A DNA stretch of 64,000 nucleotides, from contig NZ_CP014943.1 of assembly GCF_002077175.1 (NCBI RefSeq), positions 2,790,001 through 2,854,000 of the forward strand, given 5' to 3'. The position numbers and the translations under genes were made by a program. The notes beneath the pieces were generated by a model. The model was not told the origin of the DNA. It made no database searches and worked only from the letters and a program-made list of their open reading frames with translations. Origin of the DNA: Colwellia sp. PAMC 21821. Lineage in GTDB: Bacteria > Pseudomonadota > Gammaproteobacteria > Enterobacterales > Alteromonadaceae. Shown here one piece after another: positions 40,186-47,815 of the stretch. Each line of letters starts with the position of its first letter. Positions within the stretch are counted from its first letter, which is position 1.

Positions 40186-40212
40186 GCAACCCTGAAATGG
40201 GTTGCTATTGCA
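40186..40212 (+). terminator. probable relA terminator
   Basis: GCAACCC (40186-40192) pairs with GGGTTGC (40199-40205), followed by TATTGCATTTT. The stem is GC-rich, the tail imperfect. Confidence 0.5.
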
Positions 40213-40277
40213 TTTTCAAGAAAATTTCTCGTCGATATACCCATCAAATCAAAGCAAAAAATGGGCTGATACCGCCA

Positions 40278-40325
40278 CTATTTAACTATTTAACTATTTA
40301 ACTATTTAACTATGTAACTATTTAA
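40278..40325. repeat. 8-bp tandem repeat CTATTTAA at the end of the adjacent gene
   Basis: Six units of CTATTTAA run from 40278 to 40325. Five are identical and the fifth is CTATGTAA. On the minus strand the unit reads TTAAATAG, and the last unit supplies the stop codon of the secreted-protein gene ending at 40318. Confidence 0.9.
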
Positions 40326-40758
40326 TATCCATAGGGTGGTAACCTATTACGTGATTACTCCTTTGGATTAAACTATTAAATTCATCTCTAATTTCTTTCG
40401 ATTTCTCTTCGCCTTCCTGTTTGTTGAATGCTTGCATCCACTTTATTCCTTCAGGAGATATTTCCCATTCCATCGATGAATAGCCTTCCTTTAAAGTCCA
40501 TGCTGTCGCCATATCCCATTCACCACTTTGCAGCCTGACAATATAAGGAACTTGAGTGCCTGCAGTTTTAGACGCTGGGAAATAATGATCTTTAATTATT
40601 TCCATCGCGCGATCAGCTTTTCCGGGTTTAAAATCGGTATAAGTGATAGATAGATATTGAACGTTCTCTAGTTTTTTAGGTTTTTGTTCTGCTGCATCAA
40701 TCATAAACGGCATTACAGTTAACAAAAAAGCTAAGCTAGAAATAATAGCCTTCTTCAT
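40318..40758 (-). CDS. secreted hypothetical protein
   Basis: This 146-residue protein has a clear Sec signal peptide (MKKAIISSLAFLLTVMPFMIDAAEQ). The mature part (about 120 residues) contains YLSITYTDFKPGKADRAMEIIKDHYFPASKTAGTQ and a W-rich segment (GEWDMATAWTLKEGYSSMEWEISPE). The beta-alpha pattern recalls dimeric alpha/beta-barrel (NIPSNAP/ABM-like) proteins, but this is weak inference. AAGGAAATTA precedes the ATG. It stands alone between relA and mazG. I do not know its function. Confidence 0.75.
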   Translation of the reverse strand: MKKAIISSLAFLLTVMPFMIDAAEQKPKKLENVQYLSITYTDFKPGKADRAMEIIKDHYFPASKTAGTQVPYIVRLQSGEWDMATAWTLKEGYSSMEWEISPEGIKWMQAFNKQEGEEKSKEIRDEFNSLIQRSNHVIGYHPMDIK

Positions 40759-40967
40759 AATTAATTTCCTTTTGTAAAGTTTATGTTTTTTACTGCATAT
40801 TTAAATCACCCCACAAGCTTAGTACAAAAAACATACAATCACGAATAACCAATATCTTAAACAGAAGGAATGTAATATATTTGCCTACTATGATGAATAG
40901 GCTGTTACGTTAGTTTCACAAAGTAGTGAGTAGAGACGGCTAAGATAAATAGGTAAGATAATTAACA

Positions 40968-41774
40968 ATGTTGAACGATAAACCCTCAATAGAAAAACTT
41001 CGTTGGATCATGTCTGAGTTGCGTAACCCTGAAACCGGTTGTCCTTGGGATTTAAAGCAAACTTTTACCTCTATCATTCCTCACACCATCGAAGAGGCTT
41101 ACGAGGTAGTTGATGCGATTGAACAAGAAGATTTTACGGAGTTGGAAAAAGAGCTTGGTGATTTACTGTTTCAAGTGGTGTTTTATAGCCAACTTGGCGC
41201 GGAAGAAAAGCGGTTTGATTTTGACAGCGTGGTTAGCGCGATTTGTGAAAAATTAATCCGTCGTCATCCGCATGTTTTTTCCAGTAGTGATTTTCAATCT
41301 GACGCTGAAGTTAAAGCCAATTGGGAAAATGAAAAAGCTAAAGAACGTCAGCAGAAAAACAATGACAGCAATTTAAGTATTTTGGCTGATATTCCACGCA
41401 ACTTGCCGGCATTGTCACAAGCAGCAAAAATTCAGAAACGCTGCGCGCATGTCGGCTTTGACTGGCACAATATTGATGATGTTTTTGCTAAAGTTGAAGA
41501 AGAAGTTTTAGAAGTTAAAGCAGAATTACATCGTGATGATACTGCATTAGCGGAAGAATTAGGTGATTTGATGTTCGCAGTGGTTAATTTATGTCGACAC
41601 GCTAAGCAAGATCCTGAAGCGTTATTGCGCGAAGCTAACAATAAATTTACCAAAAGGTTTTATGGTGTTGAAGCACAAGTGAATAATAGTGATAAAAGCT
41701 TTGAGCAACATTCTTTAGACGAACTTGAAGCCTTTTGGCAACAAGTGAAAATTTCTGAAAAATCCAAATATTAA
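40968..41774 (+). CDS. mazG: nucleoside triphosphate pyrophosphohydrolase MazG
   Basis: MazG hydrolyses NTPs and dNTPs to monophosphates and can lower cellular (p)ppGpp effects. The 268 residues have two MazG domains. The first has CPWDLKQTFTSIIPHTIEEAYEVVDAIEQ and ELGDLLFQVVFYSQ (the EExxE and ExxD metal ligands). The second has a similar EEEVLEVKAEL and EELGDLMFAVVNLCRH set. It lies downstream of relA as in E. coli; no toxin-antitoxin pair (mazEF) lies between them. Confidence 0.96.
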   Translation: MLNDKPSIEKLRWIMSELRNPETGCPWDLKQTFTSIIPHTIEEAYEVVDAIEQEDFTELEKELGDLLFQVVFYSQLGAEEKRFDFDSVVSAICEKLIRRHPHVFSSSDFQSDAEVKANWENEKAKERQQKNNDSNLSILADIPRNLPALSQAAKIQKRCAHVGFDWHNIDDVFAKVEEEVLEVKAELHRDDTALAEELGDLMFAVVNLCRHAKQDPEALLREANNKFTKRFYGVEAQVNNSDKSFEQHSLDELEAFWQQVKISEKSKY

Positions 41775-41841
41775 TCCAAATATTAATTTAAATAAGAACC
41801 AATTATTAATAAAGTTTATTAAATAGCAACGTGAGGTAAAA

Positions 41842-42642
41842 ATGAGTTCTCTACCTATATTAGTCGACAGCAAAATAACGCTCAGTAATAAAGTGGCTAC
41901 CTTGACGTTTAATCGCCATGACGTCCGAAATGCGTTAACGGGCACGGCAATAGCCGATGATATTGTGAATACCGTCGAATGGATCAACCGAACACCTGAA
42001 ATTGCAGTGCTGATTATTACCGGTGATGGTTCGGCGTTTTCTTCTGGCGGTAATATCAAAGACATGGCAGAGCGCGTGGGAGATTTTGCCGGTGACGTGC
42101 AAACCCTAGAAAGACGTTATCGAGAAGGTATTCAACGCATTCCATTAGCATTACATAAATTAGAAGTTCCGGTGATCGCTGCAGTAAACGGCCCTGCCAT
42201 AGGCGCAGGTTTTGATATTGCCAATATGTGCGATATAAGAATAGCCTCAACAAAAGCTAAGTTTGGTGAAACCTTTGTTAACTTAGGTATTATTCCTGGT
42301 GATGGCGGGGCATGGTTTATGCAACGCTTAATTGGTTATCAAAAAGCGGCCGAGTTAACTTTTACGGGGCGTGTAATTGATGCTGCAGAAGCAAAAGAAA
42401 TGGGTGTTGTATTGGATGTTGTTGAGCCTGAAAATTTAATCGAAAGAGTGAATGAACTTGCCAATGATATAGCGACCAAGCCTGTGGCTTCATTGCGATT
42501 AACAAAACGTTTAATGAAATTAGCACAACGTACTGAATTGCCTGATTTTCTTGATATTTGCGCGGTTTTTCAGGGCATGTGTCATAACAACCCTGAGCAT
42601 TTAACCGCGGTAAATACCATGATTGAAAGACTGGCAAAATAA
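41842..42642 (+). CDS. enoyl-CoA hydratase/isomerase family protein
   Basis: This 266-residue crotonase-fold protein likely acts on an acyl-CoA. The first oxyanion-hole motif is SSGGNIKDMAER and the second is NGPAIGAGFDIANMCDIRIAS. The segment FGETFVNLGIIPGDGGAWFMQRLIG replaces the usual QPEI-type catalytic Glu position with Phe/Val, so hydratase activity is not certain; isomerase or other crotonase chemistry is possible. AGGTAAAA precedes the ATG. It lies 67 nt after mazG and is likely an independent metabolic gene. Confidence 0.88.
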   Translation: MSSLPILVDSKITLSNKVATLTFNRHDVRNALTGTAIADDIVNTVEWINRTPEIAVLIITGDGSAFSSGGNIKDMAERVGDFAGDVQTLERRYREGIQRIPLALHKLEVPVIAAVNGPAIGAGFDIANMCDIRIASTKAKFGETFVNLGIIPGDGGAWFMQRLIGYQKAAELTFTGRVIDAAEAKEMGVVLDVVEPENLIERVNELANDIATKPVASLRLTKRLMKLAQRTELPDFLDICAVFQGMCHNNPEHLTAVNTMIERLAK

Positions 42643-42691
42643 ATGCCGCTAGTGATATTCAATGCGACTTATAAGGGTTAACTAAGACGAT

Positions 42692-42715
42692 AACGCTTAT
42701 TAATATCTAAGCGTT
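42692..42715 (+). terminator. weak hairpin after the crotonase gene
   Basis: AACGCTTA (42692-42699) pairs with TAAGCGTT (42708-42715). The following bases are not T-rich until 42723, so terminator function is uncertain. Confidence 0.35.
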
Positions 42716-42757
42716 AAGCCAATGTTTTACATGTGTATTTACACTAGGTAATTAACC

Positions 42758-42808
42758 ATGAAAAGCATTTATAAGCTTGCTTTAGTGGCATTATTTACCT
42801 TGTGTTAA
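42758..42808 (+). pseudogene. remnant of a lipoprotein gene (signal peptide only)
   Basis: ATG 42758 opens a 16-codon frame, MKSIYKLALVALFTLC, then a stop. It has the form of a lipoprotein signal peptide with the lipobox Cys as the last codon. The next codons (SAA, stop) and the overlap with the 3' end of ltaE on the other strand leave no mature protein. A decayed gene end is the simplest reading; a chance ORF cannot be excluded. Confidence 0.35.
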
Positions 42809-43810
42809 AGCGCTGCTTAAGTGTTTAATGAAGTTATCGATATCCGCTTTATTAATATCTAGATGCGTAACTAGTCGCATAGGGTTGCCCATAGTTAGCA
42901 ATATACCTTGGTGCTTAAGCTGTTCTACTATGTCTGTCACATCAACTTCTTCAGTGAACGTCGCGAATACCATATTGGTTTCAACTTGGGCTATGTTTAC
43001 TGAAATGTTATCTAGCTGATTTAAAGCATTGGCTAAATACTTCGCATTATCATGATCTTGCTGTAGTTTTTCTGGATTTTGTTCTAGTGCTATTTTTGCT
43101 GCTGCGGCTATAATTCCGGCTTGGCGCATACCACCACCGACCACTTTTCGCCAACGCTTAGCACTTTTTATTAACGCTTCTGAGCCCAATAATATTGAAC
43201 CTATCGGCGCACCAAGGCCTTTTGATAAGCAAATAGACATCGAATCTACGTGTTGGCAAATCTCTGTAATATCTACATTTAATGCACTGGCAGCATTGTA
43301 AACTCGTGCTCCGTCTAAATGTAATGCTAGGTTGTTTTGCTGAGTAAATTCTCGCGCTTGTGCCATATATTCCAACGAAAGCACTTTGCCGTTAATGGTA
43401 TTTTCAATGCTCAGTAATGTAGTGCGAGCAAAGTGAGAGTCATCAGGCTTGATGGCTGCAGCCAGTTTTTTAAAACATAACGTTCCGTCTTTTTCGTTCT
43501 CAATCGGCTGAGGCTGAATGGAGCCTAAAATAGCTGCGCCACCACCTTCAAATTTATAGTTATGCGCTTGTTGACCGCAAAGGTATTCGTCGCCGCGTTG
43601 GCAGTGTGCCATTAGCGCTAATAAATTCGCTTGGGTGCCCGAACTACAAAACATGGCATTCGCAAAACCATGGCGTTTTGCCGCCCAAGACTCAAGTTCA
43701 TTAACAGTAGGGTCGTCGCCATAGACATCGTCACCGACTTCGGCATTTGCCATCGCATTGCGCATTACTTTACTGGGGCGAGTTACTGTATCTGAGCGAA
43801 AATCAATCAT
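42791..43810 (-). CDS. ltaE: low-specificity L-threonine aldolase
   Basis: LtaE is a PLP enzyme that cleaves L-threonine or L-allo-threonine to glycine and acetaldehyde. From ATG 43810 it has 339 residues. AAGG lies 6 nt upstream, and the family starts MIDFRSDTVTRPS, so the upstream TTG 43816 is not used. Conserved features are GDDVYGDDPTVNELE, the HLDGARVYNAA segment and the PLP lysine in SICLSKGLGAPIGS. It lies between the crotonase gene and the YebC-family gene. Confidence 0.95.
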   Translation of the reverse strand: MIDFRSDTVTRPSKVMRNAMANAEVGDDVYGDDPTVNELESWAAKRHGFANAMFCSSGTQANLLALMAHCQRGDEYLCGQQAHNYKFEGGGAAILGSIQPQPIENEKDGTLCFKKLAAAIKPDDSHFARTTLLSIENTINGKVLSLEYMAQAREFTQQNNLALHLDGARVYNAASALNVDITEICQHVDSMSICLSKGLGAPIGSILLGSEALIKSAKRWRKVVGGGMRQAGIIAAAAKIALEQNPEKLQQDHDNAKYLANALNQLDNISVNIAQVETNMVFATFTEEVDVTDIVEQLKHQGILLTMGNPMRLVTHLDINKADIDNFIKHLSSALTQGK

Positions 43811-43930
43811 GGTCAACCTTTTTAATTAACTTGGAATAAATAACTTGGAATAAACAAATTTTTAATAGCATGAAAATAACATTACTTCACACGCATGTGG
43901 TCATGGAAAAACCTTCATTCCAAATATAAA

Positions 43931-43954
43931 AAAGGCATCCAATAAGATGCCTTT
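43931..43954 (-). terminator. Terminator of the YebC-family gene
   Basis: On the minus strand AAAGGCATC and GATGCCTTT (43946-43954/43931-43939) form a 9-bp stem with a 6-nt loop, followed by six T. Confidence 0.85.
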
Positions 43955-43977
43955 AAGTCATAAGTGTTTAATGAATA

Positions 43978-44709
43978 TTATTCTTCTTCAGGTAGTTCTG
44001 CGTTGTGATAAATATTTTGCACGTCATCACAATCTTCTAGCATATTGATGAATTTTTCGAAATTAGCCAAGTCATCTTCACCAGAAATTTCAGTATAGGT
44101 TTGTGGAACCCAAGTGATTTCTTCAACTTCTAGCTCAACATCAGCCATGTTTTCGGCAAACTCGGTTTTAAGTTTAAAAAATTCAGTATGAGGGGCATAA
44201 ACTGTAATAATGCCGTCTTCTAGCTCAACCTCAGTAACATCGATGTCAGCCATCATTAAATTTTCTAATACCGTTTCATCGTCTTCACCTTTAAAGGCAA
44301 AAACAGCTTGATGATCAAACATGTGTGAAACTGTGCCAGATGAACCAATTTTTGAATAAGTTTTAGTAAAACATTGGCGGACATCTTTAATCGTACGATT
44401 ACCGTTATCGGTTAAACAGTCAATAATTACCATACAGTTACCAGGGCCAAAGCCTTCGTAGCGTGACTCTACGTAATCTTCACCGCCGACACCTGTAGCT
44501 TTTTCTAATGCTTTTTCAATAACGTGTGTAGGAACTTGATCTTTTTTGGCTTTTTCAATGGTACGACGCAACGAAAGGTTGCCATCGGGGTCAACACCGC
44601 CATTTTTTGCTAGTACATAAATTTCTTTACCGTACTTTGAATAAACTTTAGTTTTTTGGCCCGCAGTTTTAGCCATTGATAACTTACGGTTTTGGTATGC
44701 TCTGCCCAT
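43978..44709 (-). CDS. YebC/PmpR-family protein (YeeN-like)
   Basis: This 243-residue protein of the YebC family has the conserved core [33 protein letters not shown] and [12 protein letters not shown], and the typical acidic C-terminus ([12 protein letters not shown]). Family members were described as transcription regulators, and more recently as translation factors relieving stalls. The N-terminus ([38 protein letters not shown]) is the longer YeeN-type rather than the MAGHSKW form. It has its own terminator and is probably monocistronic. Confidence 0.93.
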   Translation of the reverse strand: MGRAYQNRKLSMAKTAGQKTKVYSKYGKEIYVLAKNGGVDPDGNLSLRRTIEKAKKDQVPTHVIEKALEKATGVGGEDYVESRYEGFGPGNCMVIIDCLTDNGNRTIKDVRQCFTKTYSKIGSSGTVSHMFDHQAVFAFKGEDDETVLENLMMADIDVTEVELEDGIITVYAPHTEFFKLKTEFAENMADVELEVEEITWVPQTYTEISGEDDLANFEKFINMLEDCDDVQNIYHNAELPEEE

Positions 44710-44891
44710 CTGAATACGTCTCGTTGCTGATAATTAAAATTTCTATGCGCTAGATTCTAACGGGTAGCGCCGGCTATTTCTAGTACTTAGCCCATTTGAG
44801 CTTTCAAATTGTAAAAAAGCGTGCAAATATCTACCATAATTAAAGCTGTGATTTGCTAAAATTATTTTCCAGCTAGGCTATTAGTCATTAT

Positions 44892-44981
44892 TTATTGGCA
44901 TTGTGCTTATTGGCATAGCGCTTATTAGCACAGCGTTTATTGGCATAGCATTTATTAGCATAGCGCTTATTGGAATAGTAT
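44892..44981. repeat. degenerate 15-bp tandem repeat upstream of the hydrolase gene
   Basis: Six units start at 44892, 44907, 44922, 44937, 44952 and 44967. The consensus is TTATTGGCATAGCGC, with G/A and T/C differences among units. The last unit ends 15 nt before the TTG start at 44997. It has the same period as the guaB-guaA repeat but an unrelated unit. Confidence 0.85.
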
Positions 44982-44996
44982 TAATGGAGTGGTGAG

Positions 44997-45692
44997 TTGA
45001 ATATAATTTTTGTCGCTGATATTTTTGGCTTAACTGATGAGTTTGAACACTTTTGCCAGCAAACTATAACGCATGTTAAACAATTACTGACAGAAGCAGA
45101 TTCACTTGCTGTTAAGTGCCATATGATTGGCCCGTATCAAAAACAACCTGCGCTATTTTCCTGTGAGCAAGATGCTTATCAATATTTTACTAAAAACATG
45201 ACTTTAGACGGTTATGTTAAAAAGCTTGAACAAAAATTGTTGGCAGTAACTGGCAGTAAGCTATTAGTGGGTTTTAGTGTTGGCGGCAGTGCCATATGGC
45301 AATTGTACTCTCAAAATAATAATCAAAATAATAATCAAAATAATAATCAAAATAATAATCAAAATAATAATCAAAATAATATTGAAAAAAGTTTAGGTGC
45401 TATTTGTTTTTATAGCAGTCAAATTCGGCATATGACCCGATTAACTCCACATATACCAATAAGGTTGATTTTACCTAGTGAAGAGCAACATTTTTCAGTC
45501 CAGGAGCTACGAAAGTCGTTACAAAAAAATCCAGCTGTAACATTAGAACAAAGCGCCTACTTACATGGTTTTATGAATAAATTATCCGCTAACTTTCAGC
45601 CAAGTGGCTATCGTGACTATTGTAAAAAAATTGCTGAACTCTTGTCTCAGCAATGTTCAAAAAATATAAACGAACAGGTTAATGGTAAATAG
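44997..45692 (+). CDS. putative alpha/beta hydrolase with an in-frame QNNN repeat
   Basis: This 231-residue protein resembles dienelactone-hydrolase-like alpha/beta hydrolases. It has an N-terminal NIIFVADIFGLTDEF strand/loop, the nucleophile elbow LLVGFSVGGSAIW (GxSxG), and a late histidine in YLHGFMN that could complete a triad. Between residues about 106 and 128, just after the elbow helix, lie five QNNN units plus QNNI. That is an unusual place for a low-complexity insertion. TTG 44997 has GGTGAG upstream, giving an N-terminus that begins at the first beta strand. The 3' end overlaps glsA by 14 nt tail-to-tail. Substrate unknown. Confidence 0.7.
   Translation: MNIIFVADIFGLTDEFEHFCQQTITHVKQLLTEADSLAVKCHMIGPYQKQPALFSCEQDAYQYFTKNMTLDGYVKKLEQKLLAVTGSKLLVGFSVGGSAIWQLYSQNNNQNNNQNNNQNNNQNNNQNNIEKSLGAICFYSSQIRHMTRLTPHIPIRLILPSEEQHFSVQELRKSLQKNPAVTLEQSAYLHGFMNKLSANFQPSGYRDYCKKIAELLSQQCSKNINEQVNGK
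45312..45383 (+). repeat. 12-bp coding microsatellite (QNNN repeat)
   Basis: Five perfect CAAAATAATAAT units run from 45312 to 45371, then a sixth with a changed last codon (CAAAATAATATT, 45372-45383). The period is four codons, so copy-number change keeps the frame. Confidence 0.95.
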
Positions 45693-46611
45693 ATAATCCT
45701 AACTCTTGGGCTAGGCTAGCCACTAAATTTGTGCCAATAACTGAGTTACCAAAAGTATTTAAAGGAGGACTCCACGTACAAATAACGCCATAGTTTGGCA
45801 CTATCGCAATAACACCACCGCCGACGCCACTTTTCGCTGGTAAGCCAATAGAAAAAGCAAATTGCCCCGACTGATCATACATACCGCTGGTTGATAATAT
45901 CGCGTTAACGCGGTGAGCATCTCTTGGTGTACAAATTACTTTTTTAGTGAGTGGGTCAACACCTTTGTTGGCTAGAAATAATAAGCTGGTTGCCAACTGT
46001 TCACAACTCATTGCAACGGAACATTGGGTAAAGTAATGACTCAACAATTCGGGTATTTCTGACTGTATATTACCAAAACTTTTCATTAAATATGCTAAAG
46101 CAGCATTTCTATTGCCGTGGGCTAATTCTGACTGATAAACATGATTGTCGATGTATACAGTGTCATCATGTGCCAACTTACGTATAAAGCTTAAAAAAGC
46201 TAATTTACTTGAAGAAAAATGACTTGTTAATACGTCAGCAACCAACAATGCGCCGGCGTTTATAACCGGGTTTCGTGGAATACCTTTTTCCCATTCTAAT
46301 TGGATAATAGAGTTAAATGGCTGCCCAGACGGTTCCATATTCACACGTTTCCACAAATCATCACCAATGCGCTTCATTGCCATGACCAAGCCAAATACTT
46401 TCGAGATGCTTTGAATGGAAAAAGGTTCTTGATAGTCGCCAGCGCCAGCAGTTTTACCGTCAATGGTCGTAACACAAACGCCCATTTTTTGAGCGCTAAC
46501 TTCGGCTAAGGCAGGAATATAGTCGGCTACTTTACCTTGAGTATAAAAGCCTTGTTGCTCTGCTAGTAAGGTTTGTAATTTGACCTGCAAGTTGGAAATA
46601 TCTTTTATCAT
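45679..46611 (-). CDS. glsA: glutaminase
   Basis: This 310-residue enzyme of the beta-lactamase-like glutaminase family hydrolyses glutamine to glutamate and ammonia. It shows the catalytic SIQSISKVFGL (Ser-x-x-Lys), EPSGQPFNS, NPVINAGALLV, and the C-terminal GLPAKSGVGGGVIAIVPNYG motif. In E. coli, GlsA activity supports acid resistance and nitrogen supply. The gene overlaps the convergent hydrolase gene by 14 nt. Confidence 0.96.
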   Translation of the reverse strand: MIKDISNLQVKLQTLLAEQQGFYTQGKVADYIPALAEVSAQKMGVCVTTIDGKTAGAGDYQEPFSIQSISKVFGLVMAMKRIGDDLWKRVNMEPSGQPFNSIIQLEWEKGIPRNPVINAGALLVADVLTSHFSSSKLAFLSFIRKLAHDDTVYIDNHVYQSELAHGNRNAALAYLMKSFGNIQSEIPELLSHYFTQCSVAMSCEQLATSLLFLANKGVDPLTKKVICTPRDAHRVNAILSTSGMYDQSGQFAFSIGLPAKSGVGGGVIAIVPNYGVICTWSPPLNTFGNSVIGTNLVASLAQELGLSIYH

Positions 46612-46796
46612 ATATAGCGGGCTTGTTTATCTGTAAAGTAGCTGCAATAAAGCATGAAGAGGCGTTCATTATGCATAAAAAATGATATATGCCCAGTGCT
46701 TTGTCTATCTAGATATGTTTGGTCCGGTAAAATTTTTACTGCAGAGTATGGTTACATTCGATTTTATAACAAAAAGGCACTTTATTTTAGTTGCTT

Positions 46797-46911
46797 ACAA
46801 CGTTAGCTAAATAGATTTATTGTAGATTTTATTTAGCTAAGTTGTTATTGAGTGAGGTGACATTATTCATAAAACTGCCAATATGCTCATAAGCTATCGT
46901 AATGAATAATG
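46797..46911. other. two large inverted repeats in a gene-free gap
   Basis: The gap 46612-47042 has no credible ORF. It holds two hairpins. ACAACGTTAGCTAAATA (46797-46813) pairs with 46830-46845 with one bulged base. CATTATTCAT (46861-46870) pairs perfectly with ATGAATAATG (46902-46911) over a 31-nt loop. The first could help end transcripts of the gene at 47043-47555, though no T run follows on either strand. Confidence 0.55.
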
Positions 46912-47042
46912 CCGTCTTGTTATTCAACGTCCCACTGACTAATTGAGATATGCTTAATTTCAAATATAAAGCTCATCGTTGAGTTGATTGTGCTGATAAT
47001 ATTAATAATCATGTCAAACTCCTGGCTTGAATAGTCAGCGGA

Positions 47043-47555
47043 TTAATCAGATAACTCTATTGCAGTATCTACTTGTTCTGTAGGTAAAAGGCGTTTGAAT
47101 TTTTGTAAATTTCCGACAGTAATGGGGTTATCATCAATTTCAACGGCAAATTCAAAATCTTTTAATGCTGCAGTTAGCTGACTTTTTCTAACTCTAGCAA
47201 CACCACGGTTACTATAATTTAGAGCGGTTAAATAACGAACTTTACTACTTTGATGTTTTACAGATTCTAAACTGTCGATAGCTTCTGTACAGGCCAACTC
47301 AGATTTATCGCTATGCTCAGACTTAGATTGCAAATAAGCAACGCACAGATTCATTTTGTTGGCATAAAAACTTTTGCTTTTGTCACTAGCCGTTAATTTT
47401 TTTATGCCTGACTCTACTTTACCTTCAGTGAGGTCTAGCGTTCCAATTGCACCTTTGACAACGGCAACTTGAAAAATGGAATCGTCAGCTAAAGTAGCAC
47501 AAGAAGTACTTAATAATGTGGCTAATAGTGTGCTTTTAAAAATTGATTTATTCAT
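47043..47555 (-). CDS. secreted TPR-like protein of unknown function
   Basis: This 170-residue protein has a signal peptide (MNKSIFKSTLLATLLSTSCATLAD). The mature part is a helical array; residues about 110-150 (LTALNYSNRGVARVRKSQLTAALKDFEFAVEIDDNP) read as a TPR unit. A Cys in the signal region (STSC) could suggest a lipobox, but the following ATLADD favours normal signal peptidase I cleavage. The start codon is overhung by a nested inverted repeat (47563-47609). It is downstream of the LysR gene on the same strand, with a 260-nt gap. Function unknown. Confidence 0.75.
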   Translation of the reverse strand: MNKSIFKSTLLATLLSTSCATLADDSIFQVAVVKGAIGTLDLTEGKVESGIKKLTASDKSKSFYANKMNLCVAYLQSKSEHSDKSELACTEAIDSLESVKHQSSKVRYLTALNYSNRGVARVRKSQLTAALKDFEFAVEIDDNPITVGNLQKFKRLLPTEQVDTAIELSD

Positions 47556-47562
47556 TTTGTTT

Positions 47563-47609
47563 TCTCTATATTAGTTTCGTATCAAGTTGATACAAGGCTA
47601 ATATAGAGA
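47563..47609 (-). promoter_or_regulatory. nested inverted repeat over the leader/ribosome site of the TPR-like gene
   Basis: The 12-bp perfect outer arms are TCTCTATATTAG (47563-47574) and CTAATATAGAGA (47598-47609). They enclose the palindrome TATCAAGTTGATA (47580-47592). On the minus strand the inner outer-arm strand includes the GAGA that would serve as Shine-Dalgarno for ATG 47555. It could act as an operator dyad or as an RNA hairpin hiding the ribosome site. Confidence 0.55.
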
Positions 47610-47815
47610 GAACCCCGATAGCTGACAAACGATTAGAATACACCCATCAAGTGAATAAAATTCATTTATACTTCAATGATTTAAATTTTCAAGTTCAGGC
47701 ATTGAGTTTGAGAAAAAATTAGAAACACTGATAAGACTCTTTGCTATAGCGAGCAGGTGAATAATGTCGATGTTTACCTTCACCATTAAATCATTAAGGA
47801 TTAAATGGTGAAGGA

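Noticed and set aside
40119..40967. A mazEF toxin-antitoxin pair expected between relA and mazG by analogy with E. coli
   Set aside because: No such ORFs are present; the interval has one secreted-protein gene and a short repeat.
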